The translations under genes and the position numbers were made by a program. Below are positions 31,101-38,501 of a DNA stretch of 64,000 nucleotides, one piece after another. The stretch comes from Alteromonas confluentis. Lineage in GTDB: Bacteria; Pseudomonadota; Gammaproteobacteria; Enterobacterales; Alteromonadaceae. The stretch covers positions 124,001-188,000 of the forward strand of contig NZ_MDHN01000041.1 in the NCBI RefSeq assembly GCF_001757105.1, given 5' to 3'. Position 1 is the stretch's first letter. The number at the start of each line of letters is the position of its first letter. The notes under the pieces are model-generated. The model was given only the letters and a program-made list of their open reading frames with translations. It made no database searches and was not told where the DNA came from.

Positions 31101-31536
31101 GCTCTTCATTGGGCTCATAAATTACGATGTTCTTGTATTTGTTCTCTTCAATAACGTTCGGCAAATAGTAACCGAGCCCTAATCCCAGAATAACCAACAC
31201 ATCGGGATCTCGAAGCCTGTCCTCAACGAGATAAACCGGTTCAGCCAGTACCATAGCCTGCCTGAAGTGCTCGCCTACTTCCTCTACAGGATGCAATCCG
31301 TAAAGTACTTGCCCACTACTGACATTAACGATATTTATCTCACCAAACTTATTGCACAGAATGGTAGAGTTTGTGGTGGCTTCATTACTGATACACGACA
31401 ATAACGACGGAATGTTTCGGCGAAAGGCGTCAATGCCTTCCCGGTGTCGACGTCTGATCGCCACCGCCGCCTCGACTTCTACCTTTTGTTGTTCTGCTTC
31501 GTCGCTATGAATATGTAATTGAATTTGGTTCAGCAT
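28165..31536 (-). CDS. maf: Maf motility-associated factor, flagellin nonulosonate glycosyltransferase
   Basis: Maf proteins attach pseudaminic or legionaminic acid to flagellin Ser/Thr in the cytoplasm before export. The central MAF_flag10/DUF115 domain is at about residues 525-720 (VPVFVVGNGPSLDQLLPLL; AIVVSCGTALQTLHKHGITP; FGTDLGFVDENHHHSKTSGY). At 1123 residues it is much longer than the usual 600-700. Residues about 113-218 and 373-475 look like two copies of one Rossmann-like domain (LVILGLGLGYYLP ... IYEPNEEHF; IIFFGMAAGFELE ... ICEPNKDFF). The C-terminal 350 residues are not recognised. It starts 2 nt after the fliT-like gene. Confidence 0.9.
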   Translation of the reverse strand: MLNQIQLHIHSDEAEQQKVEVEAAVAIRRRHREGIDAFRRNIPSLLSCISNEATTNSTILCNKFGEINIVNVSSGQVLYGLHPVEEVGEHFRQAMVLAEPVYLVEDRLRDPDVLVILGLGLGYYLPNVIEENKYKNIVIYEPNEEHFVCSLSAIEWRDILSLAKKNGIGLFLQIGENGKKLVENIEELQTHLGCTGFYFYKHLNNPVFDEIEYRLRTDSWSAFTKWNASVSQRNPIVNYVPQWTFRQCKPADDFAFDTAKRDTNLQAFKKYFPDIYKEFADYKPDIWSAGYDSQDKLNIVHRKTQSWLYHYDAETASTDSFQCFAKHPHKDGIVLGYKGKKLRNYLHYQMVMECEKVLKGVEDETGNLPEQIKSIIFFGMAAGFELEHLIHHYDVEKLFICEPNKDFFYASLYALDWEAILTYFSQKKRRLYLNIGDDGTNLTNDLLVQFQSIGPYVLANTYFYQSYYNEHLVKAVSQLREQLQVMIAMGDYFDNARYGISHTYATIKKGTPFLRKGVSKKLSTDDKDVPVFVVGNGPSLDQLLPLLKEEADKAIVVSCGTALQTLHKHGITPDFHAEIEANRSTYDWAVRVNDPDYLKSISLISCNGIHPDTCNLYRDVFLAFKQGEASTVSIQEVLGQKIFAALDNAYPTVTNFAVNFFTEIGFSQFYLFGTDLGFVDENHHHSKTSGYYDEKGQDLYDYTTENNTSLVIPGNFRPFVNTKYEFKVSKSVLETTLQGKRVDVYNLNDGAKINGTRPLHSDDAIVISNPEIKQQAVDALKENGFTALNFTEFDNDFSARFNHGQLLTEIDELIHALPAHFAQRSDVAECIEEQRNILVASLLRKRSLLFFYLNGTLNYINSSLTKVVNLQSETRAVELGEQLAGVWKRYLSYIRQSFDNQQFEFDNITSFMGKRRALLLNQWFEENPVRVKTHDGEALCSYSVYLQIANKTSTEKAPLVYVATDITEQKADYPHQHLIQRREVEQVDTLFLKTGNTVYLPGSYKTPFASSSCNEETCVNFAVLGVASGLTGVIVVPKLIYCEDYEPAGVAYLLQALSGYHCYGGADFLIVSQKPLSETQLLLNSGDRLCYLPELKALDLMGRKLSADIYESRLLDMVARGIE

Positions 31537-31538
31537 GT

Positions 31539-31853
31539 TTACTTGTACTTGTTAACGGCAGCCCGACCCCGGGAATATTTAACCACTTCATCTTTTGCAT
31601 TACCTAGCAACCCTTGCGCCAGCTCTTCAAGCTTACGATTAATCTCTAGTTCTTGTTTAGCAAAGTCAGTGCGTTGGTCAGGTGGCATTCTGCTTAATGC
31701 ACGAAGAATAACTTTGTGGCGTATCTGGGATAAGTATCGAAATTGCTCAGAGGAAAAGTCGTCGCTGGAAAGCGTTAGACAAGCAGTCAACCGGGCGTTG
31801 ACTGCTTTTAAGAATAGTGGAGTATCGCTATGATTTAGAATCGAATTTTTCAA
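31539..31853 (-). CDS. fliT: FliT-like small flagellar protein
   Basis: Protein of 104 residues, mostly helical, positioned directly after fliS with a 4-bp overlap, which is the place of the FliT export chaperone for FliD. The sequence (LFLKAVNARLTACLTLSSDD; RMPPDQRTDFAKQELEIN) shows no strong motif, so the name rests mainly on position, size and helical content. Confidence 0.6.
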   Translation of the reverse strand: MKNSILNHSDTPLFLKAVNARLTACLTLSSDDFSSEQFRYLSQIRHKVILRALSRMPPDQRTDFAKQELEINRKLEELAQGLLGNAKDEVVKYSRGRAAVNKYK

Positions 31854-32278
31854 ATAGCTTGTCGGTTAAGACGTTGGGCCTCGTAAGCTTCCTGCTTAGC
31901 AGCTTCCGGAATTTGTACCCACGCATCGCGGATTGGTGTTAACAGGCTAGACACTTCACCTAACATATTCAAGTCATTATTGATGTGCGCATCATTCAGA
32001 AGCTGAACCATGTAATTGTAAAGTGCGAACATATTGTTTGCGACTTCACCACCAATTTCTAAATCAAGGGTATCGCGCAAGTGCATGATAATTGCGCTAG
32101 CTTTAGAAATATAATCTGCCTTGCTGACCAGATCTTTACGCTCCATTGCACCTTTCGCATAGGCAACGCGATCCAGTGCGCCTTGCAACAGCATCAGTGT
32201 CAATTTGTGTGGATCGGCATTGGCAACATCTTGTTTCAGGTTGCCTTTGCGATATGCGTTTATACCTTTAAGTGACAT
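31850..32278 (-). CDS. fliS: Flagellin export chaperone FliS
   Basis: FliS binds the flagellin C-terminus and prevents premature polymerisation. The 142 residues contain the family marks GINAYRKGNLKQDVANADPH, KLTLMLLQGALDRVAYAKGA, LDLEIGGEVANNMFALYNYM and NDLNMLGEVSSLLTPIRDAW. It follows fliD by 22 nt. Confidence 0.96.
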   Translation of the reverse strand: MSLKGINAYRKGNLKQDVANADPHKLTLMLLQGALDRVAYAKGAMERKDLVSKADYISKASAIIMHLRDTLDLEIGGEVANNMFALYNYMVQLLNDAHINNDLNMLGEVSSLLTPIRDAWVQIPEAAKQEAYEAQRLNRQAI

Positions 32279-32300
32279 AGTAACTCCAACTCAATTTTAC

Positions 32301-33731
32301 TTATAATGACGCGAGCAATGCAGAACCGGTTTGATTCAGTTGCGCCACTGTCTGGTCAAGGTTTAAATATTTATCTCGCAGCATACTTTCATAGCTGGCC
32401 ATACGAAGTTCAAGGGTTTCTCGTTCATCGTACAATTCGTCGCGATCATCTTTCACGGCTCTCTCACGTAGGCTTATTAGCCCACTGTAAGAGGTATATT
32501 CTTTAGCAAAGTCGTAAAGACGTGTGGCAATGCCTTCATCGGAATCGGTAAATAAAGAAGCGATTTCATCGAAGTTATCTTCCATCGCATCTTCCAAACG
32601 ATCTTCACCGGTACCCAAGCCATAATCAGTAGTGCCAATTTCCAGCCTTCCTTCGTCGTTAAATTCAATACCTATCTGGAACAAACCACCTAAGGCCGAT
32701 GCACTTACGCTATCGCCGACGATGGAGGCTAATCCCGTTTGGATACTTCGAATTAACGAGTCACCTGCCAATGCGCCGTCTTCTTCCAGCTCAGACTCAC
32801 CGTAACGGGTAAGTGTGCCGATTTCATCAATGAGCGCATTATAGTTATCGACAAAGTCACGGATTTTTTTATCCAAACCTTCTTTGTCATAACCAATATT
32901 TAATTTGGTGGCGAGGAAATCGCCAGCCGCGTCTTTAGGAGAAACTTCGTTAACCTCAAACGACACGTTCTGAATGGTGTTTTCGAACTCGTTTGAGCTA
33001 CTTTGCACTTCAATGCCATCAATGGTTGCGATAGCATTTCGGGCACTCTCAATATTTGCGGCGCTGATGTTATTGGTACCACCGGTGGTAGACAATCTGT
33101 CCAGCTCTGCGGCACCGGTATCGTTGGTAATAACCAAATCATTACCGTCACCGGTTTCGCTTGAAGAAAAGACCAGACGAGGACCTGCACTGGTACCCGT
33201 GTCGATGATATTGGCCGTTACGCCAAAATTATCTTCCGCCTTATTAATTTTTTCACGAAGTTGGGTAAGTGTCATACCCGCCGTGATATCAACGGTAAAA
33301 CTCTCGCTACCGCCTACATCAAACGTGAGTGAACCGGTACCTGAAGACAGTACCGAATCACTGCTAGAGGTAAAAGCGCCATCGTCAGTGGTTATACGAC
33401 TTCCCGCTGCAAGCTGGGAAACGACAACTTCATACGTACCACGTAAAGCTGAGTTTGACGCATCTGCAGACAACACATCGTTGTCTTCCGACGGATTGGT
33501 GATGGTAGGTTCCCGCCCGTTAATGGCGTTATCACTACGCAATTCATCTACGGCGTCTTTGAAGTCGGAAAGTTTAGACTTAATTTGACCAAGTCCTGAG
33601 ATTTCAGCCTCTATCCGCTCTTCTTTTGCATTCAAGCGCTCCTCTTTCGGCGTGCGCTCTGCAGCTAATAACTGTTGTACAAGATCGTCGAGTGCTAACC
33701 CTGATCCCACACCTAGAGACTGAATTGTCAT
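32301..33731 (-). CDS. fliD: Flagellar filament cap protein FliD
   Basis: FliD caps the filament tip and guides flagellin insertion. The 476 residues begin with the FliD N-terminal helix (GVGSGLALDDLVQQLLAAER) and end with the C-terminal coiled-coil part (LRDKYLNLDQTVAQLNQTGS ALL). The variable middle lies between. It is 12 nt downstream of flaG in the flaG-fliD-fliS-fliT order. Confidence 0.95.
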   Translation of the reverse strand: MTIQSLGVGSGLALDDLVQQLLAAERTPKEERLNAKEERIEAEISGLGQIKSKLSDFKDAVDELRSDNAINGREPTITNPSEDNDVLSADASNSALRGTYEVVVSQLAAGSRITTDDGAFTSSSDSVLSSGTGSLTFDVGGSESFTVDITAGMTLTQLREKINKAEDNFGVTANIIDTGTSAGPRLVFSSSETGDGNDLVITNDTGAAELDRLSTTGGTNNISAANIESARNAIATIDGIEVQSSSNEFENTIQNVSFEVNEVSPKDAAGDFLATKLNIGYDKEGLDKKIRDFVDNYNALIDEIGTLTRYGESELEEDGALAGDSLIRSIQTGLASIVGDSVSASALGGLFQIGIEFNDEGRLEIGTTDYGLGTGEDRLEDAMEDNFDEIASLFTDSDEGIATRLYDFAKEYTSYSGLISLRERAVKDDRDELYDERETLELRMASYESMLRDKYLNLDQTVAQLNQTGSALLASL

Positions 33732-33743
33732 AACCTACCCCAT

Positions 33744-34223
33744 CTAAACCTGGTTGTTGATAAACACTCCTACGCTGTCACCAACATCCTGCTGTAAATC
33801 CTGAATACGTTCAGCAAGCTTCAACACTTCTTCCGAAGGTATTTGCCTGATGACTTCTCCAGATGTCGAATCTTTTACGGTCACCACCGAGCGGCTAGTA
33901 TTTTCATCAACAGAAAATGCCAAATCTCGATTTTGGACTTTCAGGAAAGATTCAACCTTAGCTACCGCTTCCTGTAGCTCAACATCATTTTCCTCTCCTG
34001 ACACTGTATCGGCTTGCGCTGAAGAAGCTTGAGATAAATTCTTTGAATTTTCTGTCGCCTTCTGCAATTCCGAAGAAGCTGGGAGAGTAGTCCGTTGTTT
34101 GTCGCTGGTTTGTGACGAACCGTCAGACGATGCTTCGGCAGCAGGTAGCGGACTCGCCTGAACGGGCGCAGCCTGAGTCTTCAAAGCAAATGTCTGGCCA
34201 ACTTGAGTATTTTGAATTTCCAC
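33744..34223 (-). CDS. flaG: FlaG family flagellar protein
   Basis: FlaG limits filament length in several polar flagellates. The 159 residues have a Ser/Gln-rich disordered N-terminal half and a C-terminal FlaG domain (LAFSVDENTSRSVVTVKDS, SGEVIRQIPSEEVLKLAERI). It sits between the first flagellin gene and fliD. Confidence 0.93.
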   Translation of the reverse strand: MEIQNTQVGQTFALKTQAAPVQASPLPAAEASSDGSSQTSDKQRTTLPASSELQKATENSKNLSQASSAQADTVSGEENDVELQEAVAKVESFLKVQNRDLAFSVDENTSRSVVTVKDSTSGEVIRQIPSEEVLKLAERIQDLQQDVGDSVGVFINNQV

Positions 34224-34249
34224 CTAATACCTCCTTACTGAAACGTCTT

Positions 34250-34282
34250 AACGGGTACTTGCTTATGTGCGAGTAACCCGTT
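34250..34282. terminator. Hairpin between flagellin and flaG, possible partial terminator
   Basis: An imperfect inverted repeat (AACGGGTACTTGC / GCGAGTAACCCGTT, loop TTATGT) lies between the flagellin stop and flaG. No U-run follows on the minus strand, so it may only lower readthrough from the strong flagellin promoter into flaG-fliD or protect the mRNA end. Confidence 0.5.
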
Positions 34283-34314
34283 TATCTCAATTAAGGTAAT
34301 AACTATATTATAGC

Positions 34315-35154
34315 TTATCCGAGTAGAGATAGCGCAGTTTGCGGACGCTGGTTTGCCTGACTCAGTACAGAAACCGATGCTTGCTGAATAATCTGGTTAC
34401 GGGTTAATTCAGCGGTCTCGGTTGCAAAATCTGTATCGCGAATTTGCGAACGAGCAGCAGACAAATTCTCACTGATATTACTCAGGTTACGAATAGTCGA
34501 TTGGAAACGGTTTTGCAGTGCACCTAAGTCGGCGCGTACCGCCCCGATACCAGAAATAGCAGCATCAACATCAGACATCAGCGCAGACGCACCATTCGCT
34601 GTTGAAACATTATTGGTAGTAATGCCCAAGCCAGTCGCACTGAAGCCACTGATTGAACCCAAATTAGTAGAAGACAAGTTAACAGAGATAGTCTGACCGG
34701 CGTTGGCACCAACCAGAAATTTTGCTGAAAAATTACCATCAAGAATTTTCACGCTACCAAACTGTGTGGTGGTGGCGATACGTGAAATTTCAGTACGTAA
34801 AGCAGACACTTCTTTTTGCAGCGCCTGACGGTCAGACGACGAGTTGATGCCGTTCTGCGATTGAACAGCCAGCTGACGAATACGCTGCAAGCTGGTCGTA
34901 ACCTCAGATAATGCACCTTCTGCTGTTTGAGAAAGCGAGATTGCGTCATTCGCATTACGTACAGCCATGTTCAAACCCTGAACCTGAGATGTCAGACGAT
35001 CTGAAATTTGCAGGCCAGCAGCATCGTCGGCTGCACTGTTAATACGAAACCCTGATGATAGTCTTTCAAAAGACGTGTTCAGACGATCATTCACGTCAAA
35101 AAGCTGACGCTGCGCATTGATCGATGAAACATTAGTATTTACAAACAAAGACAT
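34315..35154 (-). CDS. Flagellin (copy 1)
   Basis: Flagellin of 279 residues, short as in other marine gammaproteobacteria: D0/D1 domains with only a small variable centre. The N-terminus (MSLFVNTNVSSINAQRQLFD; RLSSGFRINSAADDAAGLQI) and C-terminus (QANQRPQTALSLLG) are canonical. The variable centre (about 165-200) differs from copies 2 and 3 (SSTNLGSISGFSATGLGITT). Exposed Ser/Thr there are likely glycosylation sites. Preceded by a strong sigma-28 site at 35281-35307. Confidence 0.97.
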   Translation of the reverse strand: MSLFVNTNVSSINAQRQLFDVNDRLNTSFERLSSGFRINSAADDAAGLQISDRLTSQVQGLNMAVRNANDAISLSQTAEGALSEVTTSLQRIRQLAVQSQNGINSSSDRQALQKEVSALRTEISRIATTTQFGSVKILDGNFSAKFLVGANAGQTISVNLSSTNLGSISGFSATGLGITTNNVSTANGASALMSDVDAAISGIGAVRADLGALQNRFQSTIRNLSNISENLSAARSQIRDTDFATETAELTRNQIIQQASVSVLSQANQRPQTALSLLG

Positions 35155-35280
35155 AAATAACCTCCTAGGGATTCAATGGCCTATGTGGTATCATTAAACC
35201 CTTCCAGTTCAAATTAGACAGGTCACTACTCCCGTCTAATCCCTCTTTTAAAAGTAAAGTAAATTACCCCTCAACAATAG

Positions 35281-35307
35281 GTATCGGCAAAGTCTTTAGG
35301 ATCTTTA
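35281..35307 (-). promoter_or_regulatory. Sigma-28 (FliA) promoter of flagellin copy 1
   Basis: Minus-strand reading is TAAAGATC, 11 bases, GCCGATAC, nearly the FliA consensus TAAAGTTT-N11-GCCGATAA with the correct spacing. It lies about 127 bp upstream of the flagellin ATG. Confidence 0.85.
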
Positions 35308-35519
35308 GCTTTTTTTTGAATTTTTTTTCTCACCTCAAAAAAACACACTTAAGCAATTGTTTTAAAACAATTTTAAATTCATGTTTTTTTTAATTTTGCT
35401 AATAAAAAAGCAAGAAACGCCTGAAACTAGAGGTTGTTTGTTGAGCGACTCTGACATATAACAAAAAGCATTCAACCACCAAAACGCGATGTTTTGAAAA
35501 GTGGGCAGTAATTTGAAAA

Positions 35520-35537
35520 CTGGCACGCGAAGTGCTT
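35520..35537 (+). promoter_or_regulatory. Sigma-54-like site facing away from the flagellin genes
   Basis: Plus-strand reading CTGGCACG-CGAA-GTGCT has GG-N10-GC spacing and the full TGGCACG -24 element. No plus-strand gene follows before 38.7 kb. It could start a non-coding RNA, be a decoy, or be chance. Confidence 0.4.
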
Positions 35538-35602
35538 TAATCTAAGTGAACGTCAGATTTGCTCAATCTGTAGATTCAATTGGCAAGGTTTTCGGCAAGA
35601 AT

Positions 35603-35631
35603 AAAAAAGGCCGAGACATAAAATCCCGGCC
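35603..35631 (-). terminator. Intrinsic terminator of flagellin copy 2
   Basis: On the minus strand the stem GGCCGGGA / TCTCGGCC (one G-U pair, 7-base loop) is followed by six U. It is about 205 bp downstream of the copy-2 stop, leaving a long 3' untranslated region. Confidence 0.75.
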
Positions 35632-35835
35632 AATTTGCTCACGTTAGGAGATTGAGCAAATTCAGTTACTGTCGGCTGGCAGGTGTTTAGTAGGATAAAC
35701 TGGCCTCTCAACCAACTCTTCTACACTCTTAGTCCTGTTAGTCGGCACTTTCTTCAAGGAGCGGCCTCTCGGCCGCTAACCTTCTTATCGGGGAATGGCC
35801 TCTCAACTCCGTCCCGAGAAAATACCTCTTTCAGA

Positions 35836-36681
35836 TTATCCTAACAGTGATAAAGCTGCTTGTGGACGCTGGTTTGCCTGCGCCAGAATAGTGGTACTTG
35901 CTTGTTGCAGGATTTGGTTGCGGCTCAGTTCTGCCGTCTCGGTGGCAAAGTCTGCATCTTTGATACGTGATCTTGCCGCTGATACGTTTTCAGAAATGTT
36001 GCTCAGGTTTCTAATCGTTGATTGGAAACGGTTCTGAAGGGCACCTAAGTCTGCGCGTAAACCACCAATGGCAGACACGGCTTTATCAACTGCAATCAAT
36101 AATCGCGATGCACCTTGCTCAGTTAACACATTATCACTCACGATACCTAAGCCAGTGGCGCTAAAACCATTTACGCCAGCACGTCCAAGCGCGTTAGTAG
36201 ACAAATTCACTGAGATAGTTTGACCTGCATTCGCTCCGACCAAAAACTTGGCAGAGAAATCACCTTTCAGAATATCTACACCAGCAAATTGCGTGGTGGT
36301 TGAGATTCGAGAGATTTCTGTACGCAGTGCAGACACTTCTTTTTGAAGTGCAAGGCGGTCCGCAGAGCTATTGATACCGTTTTGAGACTGGATCGCCAGT
36401 GTACGAATACGTTGCAGCGCGGTCGTGGTTTCTGCCATTGCGCCTTCTGCTGTCTGAGCAAGTGAAATACCGTCATTGGCATTTCGAACAGCCTGGTTCA
36501 GACCCTGAATCTGAGAAGTCATACGGTCAGTAATCTGAAGGCCAGCGGCATCGTCTGCTGCGGAATTGATTCTAAAGCCTGAAGACAGACGCTCGAACGC
36601 AGTACTCAGATTGTTACCAGTGGTAAATAATTGACGTTGTGCATTTAATGATGACACGTTGGTATTAACAAATAGACTCAT
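35836..36681 (-). CDS. Flagellin (copy 2)
   Basis: Flagellin of 281 residues, very like copies 1 and 3 in the end domains (MSLFVNTNVSSLNAQRQLFT; QANQRPQAALSLLG) and different in the centre (STNALGRAGVNGFSATGLGI). The start follows the Shine-Dalgarno GGAGAGACC. The nearest sigma-28-like site is weak and about 460 bp away, so its control may differ from the other two. Confidence 0.97.
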   Translation of the reverse strand: MSLFVNTNVSSLNAQRQLFTTGNNLSTAFERLSSGFRINSAADDAAGLQITDRMTSQIQGLNQAVRNANDGISLAQTAEGAMAETTTALQRIRTLAIQSQNGINSSADRLALQKEVSALRTEISRISTTTQFAGVDILKGDFSAKFLVGANAGQTISVNLSTNALGRAGVNGFSATGLGIVSDNVLTEQGASRLLIAVDKAVSAIGGLRADLGALQNRFQSTIRNLSNISENVSAARSRIKDADFATETAELSRNQILQQASTTILAQANQRPQAALSLLG

Positions 36682-36747
36682 GGGGTCTCTCCTAACAGTT
36701 CAAAGTGTTTGCGCTATTATTTTTATAGGTTGCGCGATGTAAATTTG

Positions 36748-36764
36748 TTGGCACGGTTAGTGCT
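36748..36764 (+). promoter_or_regulatory. Second sigma-54-like site facing away from the flagellin genes
   Basis: Plus-strand reading TTGGCACG-GTTA-GTGCT has GG-N10-GC spacing. It is just upstream of a series of hairpin sequences and has no plus-strand gene behind it. It resembles the site at 35520 in both elements. Confidence 0.4.
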
Positions 36765-37138
36765 ACCTTCAATGTGTCAGAGTTTCTCTGACGTTTTTCC
36801 GGCACACTACCGGTAAAACTTGCTAAGTAGAGAAGTCACTTCTCTATGCTGGCTGGCGGGATTGTCGTTCCAGACCTCAAACCTCTCACTACCTCCTGGC
36901 TTCATTCTCGCCTGTCAGCAGCTCCTTCTTTGATACCCGCCAATACCCTCTATTGTTAGCGTTTCAACTTTAAACCAGTCACAAACACAACAATTGTTAA
37001 CTAAACATTTGAAAGTAAATAATTAAATTCCTAACAAATTAATATTAACCAGGTATTTAAGCTTAAAAAAACTTCTACCAGCATTACTTTTTAAGCTTTT
37101 ACTAAATGAATAAACATCATTCATTCCCTTTGTAATAG

Positions 37139-37166
37139 TTATCGTCATAATCGGGAAAATCCTTTA
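37139..37166 (-). promoter_or_regulatory. Weak sigma-28-like promoter for flagellin copy 2
   Basis: Minus-strand reading TAAAGGAT, 12 bases, GACGATAA. The spacing is one base longer than ideal and the site is about 458 bp upstream of the ATG. It occupies the same AT-rich setting (followed upstream by a run of A/T) as the copy-1 promoter. Confidence 0.4.
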
Positions 37167-37540
37167 GCTTTTTTTTTAATTTTTAAAGGAATATTAGAGG
37201 AGGATAATTTCATATTAAATTCAACAACTTAAAATACCAAGCGGAGACAAAGTGAAGAGCTTGGCTGATATTTTTTTGCAATTCAGTCGGACTCTATTTG
37301 CAGCAATTCCTGTTGGATCGGCCATTGAATAACGATTTTCGTGGTGAATGACAGCGCAGAAAGCATTACGGCTATTGCCACCTGCAAGAGGTTGTCGAAT
37401 GTTGATGAGACTGCAAGCACGCTAAGCTGGTTACAAGTGAGCTAAGTAGATTTCATAGCATAGGGAGCGCACCTCGCATTCCGCCGCTATGAGTTTTAGG
37501 GTGTGGGGAGTGATGAGCGTAAAACCGCTTGTCGCATAAT

Positions 37541-37567
37541 AAAAAAGCCCGATGAGAACCATCAGGC
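37541..37567 (-). terminator. Intrinsic terminator of flagellin copy 3
   Basis: Minus-strand stem GCCTGATG / CATCGGGC (one mismatch, loop of five) followed by six U, about 83 bp after the copy-3 stop. Confidence 0.8.
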
Positions 37568-37649
37568 ATTTTTGACGCCGATATATACCGACTCTTACTT
37601 GCTAAGGAATGCAGCTAGAGCACTACCTCCTGGCTTTTCCCGCTAACGC

Positions 37650-38501
37650 TTAACCCAGCAGCTGCAACGCAGCCTGAGGACGCTGGTTAGCCTGAGACAG
37701 TACAGTAGTACTTGCCTGCTGAAGGATCTGGTTACGGGTTAGGTTTGCGGTTTCAGTAGCGAAGTCAGTATCTTTAATCTGAGAACGTGCAGCAGAAACG
37801 TTTTCTGAAATGTTGCTCAGGTTACGAATAGTTGACTGGAAACGGTTTTGCAGTGCACCTAAATCAGCACGCAGACCACCGATAGCAGAAATAGCAGTAT
37901 CGATTTTTGCCATCATGCCGGATGCGTTACTGGTTGTCAGAACATCGACATTAGAACCGGTAATGCCCAAACCTGTTGCGCTGAAACCTTGTACGCCAGC
38001 ACGCGTTAGCGAAGGCGACGACAGATTTACAGAAATTGTCTGACCAGCGTTAGCGCCCACAAGGAACTTAGCAGAAAAGTCACCGCTAAGAATATTTACA
38101 CCGGCAAACTGCGTTGTGGTAGAAATACGTGAAATTTCTGTACGTAACGCAGAGACTTCTTTTTGCAGTGCAACACGGTCAGCTGAGCTGTTGATACCGT
38201 TTTGTGACTGTACTGCCAGCGTACGAATACGTTGAAGTGCGGTGGTGGTTTCTGATAGTGCCCCTTCAGCAGTTTGCGATAATGAAATTGCGTCATTGGC
38301 ATTTCGTACGGCCTGATTAAGACCTTGTACTTGTGATGTCATTCGATCGGTTATCTGAAGACCTGCGGCATCATCAGCAGCGCTGTTAATGCGGAAGCCC
38401 GAGGATAAACGTTCGAAAGACGTGCTCAGAGAATTACTAACATCAAAAAGCTGACGTTGTGCATTCAGTGAGGATACATTGGTATTCACGAACATAGACA
38501 T
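37650..38501 (-). CDS. Flagellin (copy 3)
   Basis: Flagellin of 283 residues with canonical ends (MSMFVNTNVSSLNAQRQLFD; QANQRPQAALQLLG) and its own centre (SSPSLTRAGVQGFSATGLGI, then TGSNVDVLTTSNASG). It has a good sigma-28 promoter and an efficient-looking terminator, so it may be a major filament subunit. Confidence 0.97.
   Translation of the reverse strand: MSMFVNTNVSSLNAQRQLFDVSNSLSTSFERLSSGFRINSAADDAAGLQITDRMTSQVQGLNQAVRNANDAISLSQTAEGALSETTTALQRIRTLAVQSQNGINSSADRVALQKEVSALRTEISRISTTTQFAGVNILSGDFSAKFLVGANAGQTISVNLSSPSLTRAGVQGFSATGLGITGSNVDVLTTSNASGMMAKIDTAISAIGGLRADLGALQNRFQSTIRNLSNISENVSAARSQIKDTDFATETANLTRNQILQQASTTVLSQANQRPQAALQLLG

Larger units (their letters stand above)
35155..35835. 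other. Spacer between flagellin copies 1 and 2
   Basis: No gene is visible in this 681-bp stretch. The left part holds the copy-1 leader and sigma-28 promoter followed by AT-rich DNA. The right part holds the terminator of copy 2, a palindrome at 35760-35777, three copies of GGCCTCTC (35702, 35763, 35797), a plus-strand sigma-54-like site (35520-35537) and a 13-bp inverted repeat (35557-35569 / 35649-35661). Confidence 0.7.
36682..37649. other. Long spacer between flagellin copies 2 and 3
   Basis: No convincing gene lies in these 968 bp. Contents: several short hairpins near copy 2 (TCAGAG/CTCTGA at 36778-36792, CCGG/CCGG near 36800-36815, AGAGAAGT/ACTTCTCT near 36830-36846, TGGCGGG/CCCGCCA near 36854 and 36938), a plus-strand sigma-54-like site, a weak sigma-28-like site, AT-rich DNA at 36960-37240, and the terminator of copy 3. 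The 16-bp sequence at 36887-36902 recurs exactly at 37621-37636. Confidence 0.65.

Noticed and set aside
32974-33588. Long plus-strand frame of 204 codons antisense to fliD
   Set aside because: FliD is certain on the other strand; the Ser/Val-rich translation is a shadow of its codon use.
35702-35804. Three copies of GGCCTCTC considered as the start of a CRISPR-like array
   Set aside because: The repeats are only 8 bp, irregularly spaced (about 61 and 34 bp), and no cas gene is nearby.
37252-37332. 26-codon GTG frame behind a GGAG in the flagellin spacer
   Set aside because: Very short, without a recognisable feature; not distinguishable from chance.
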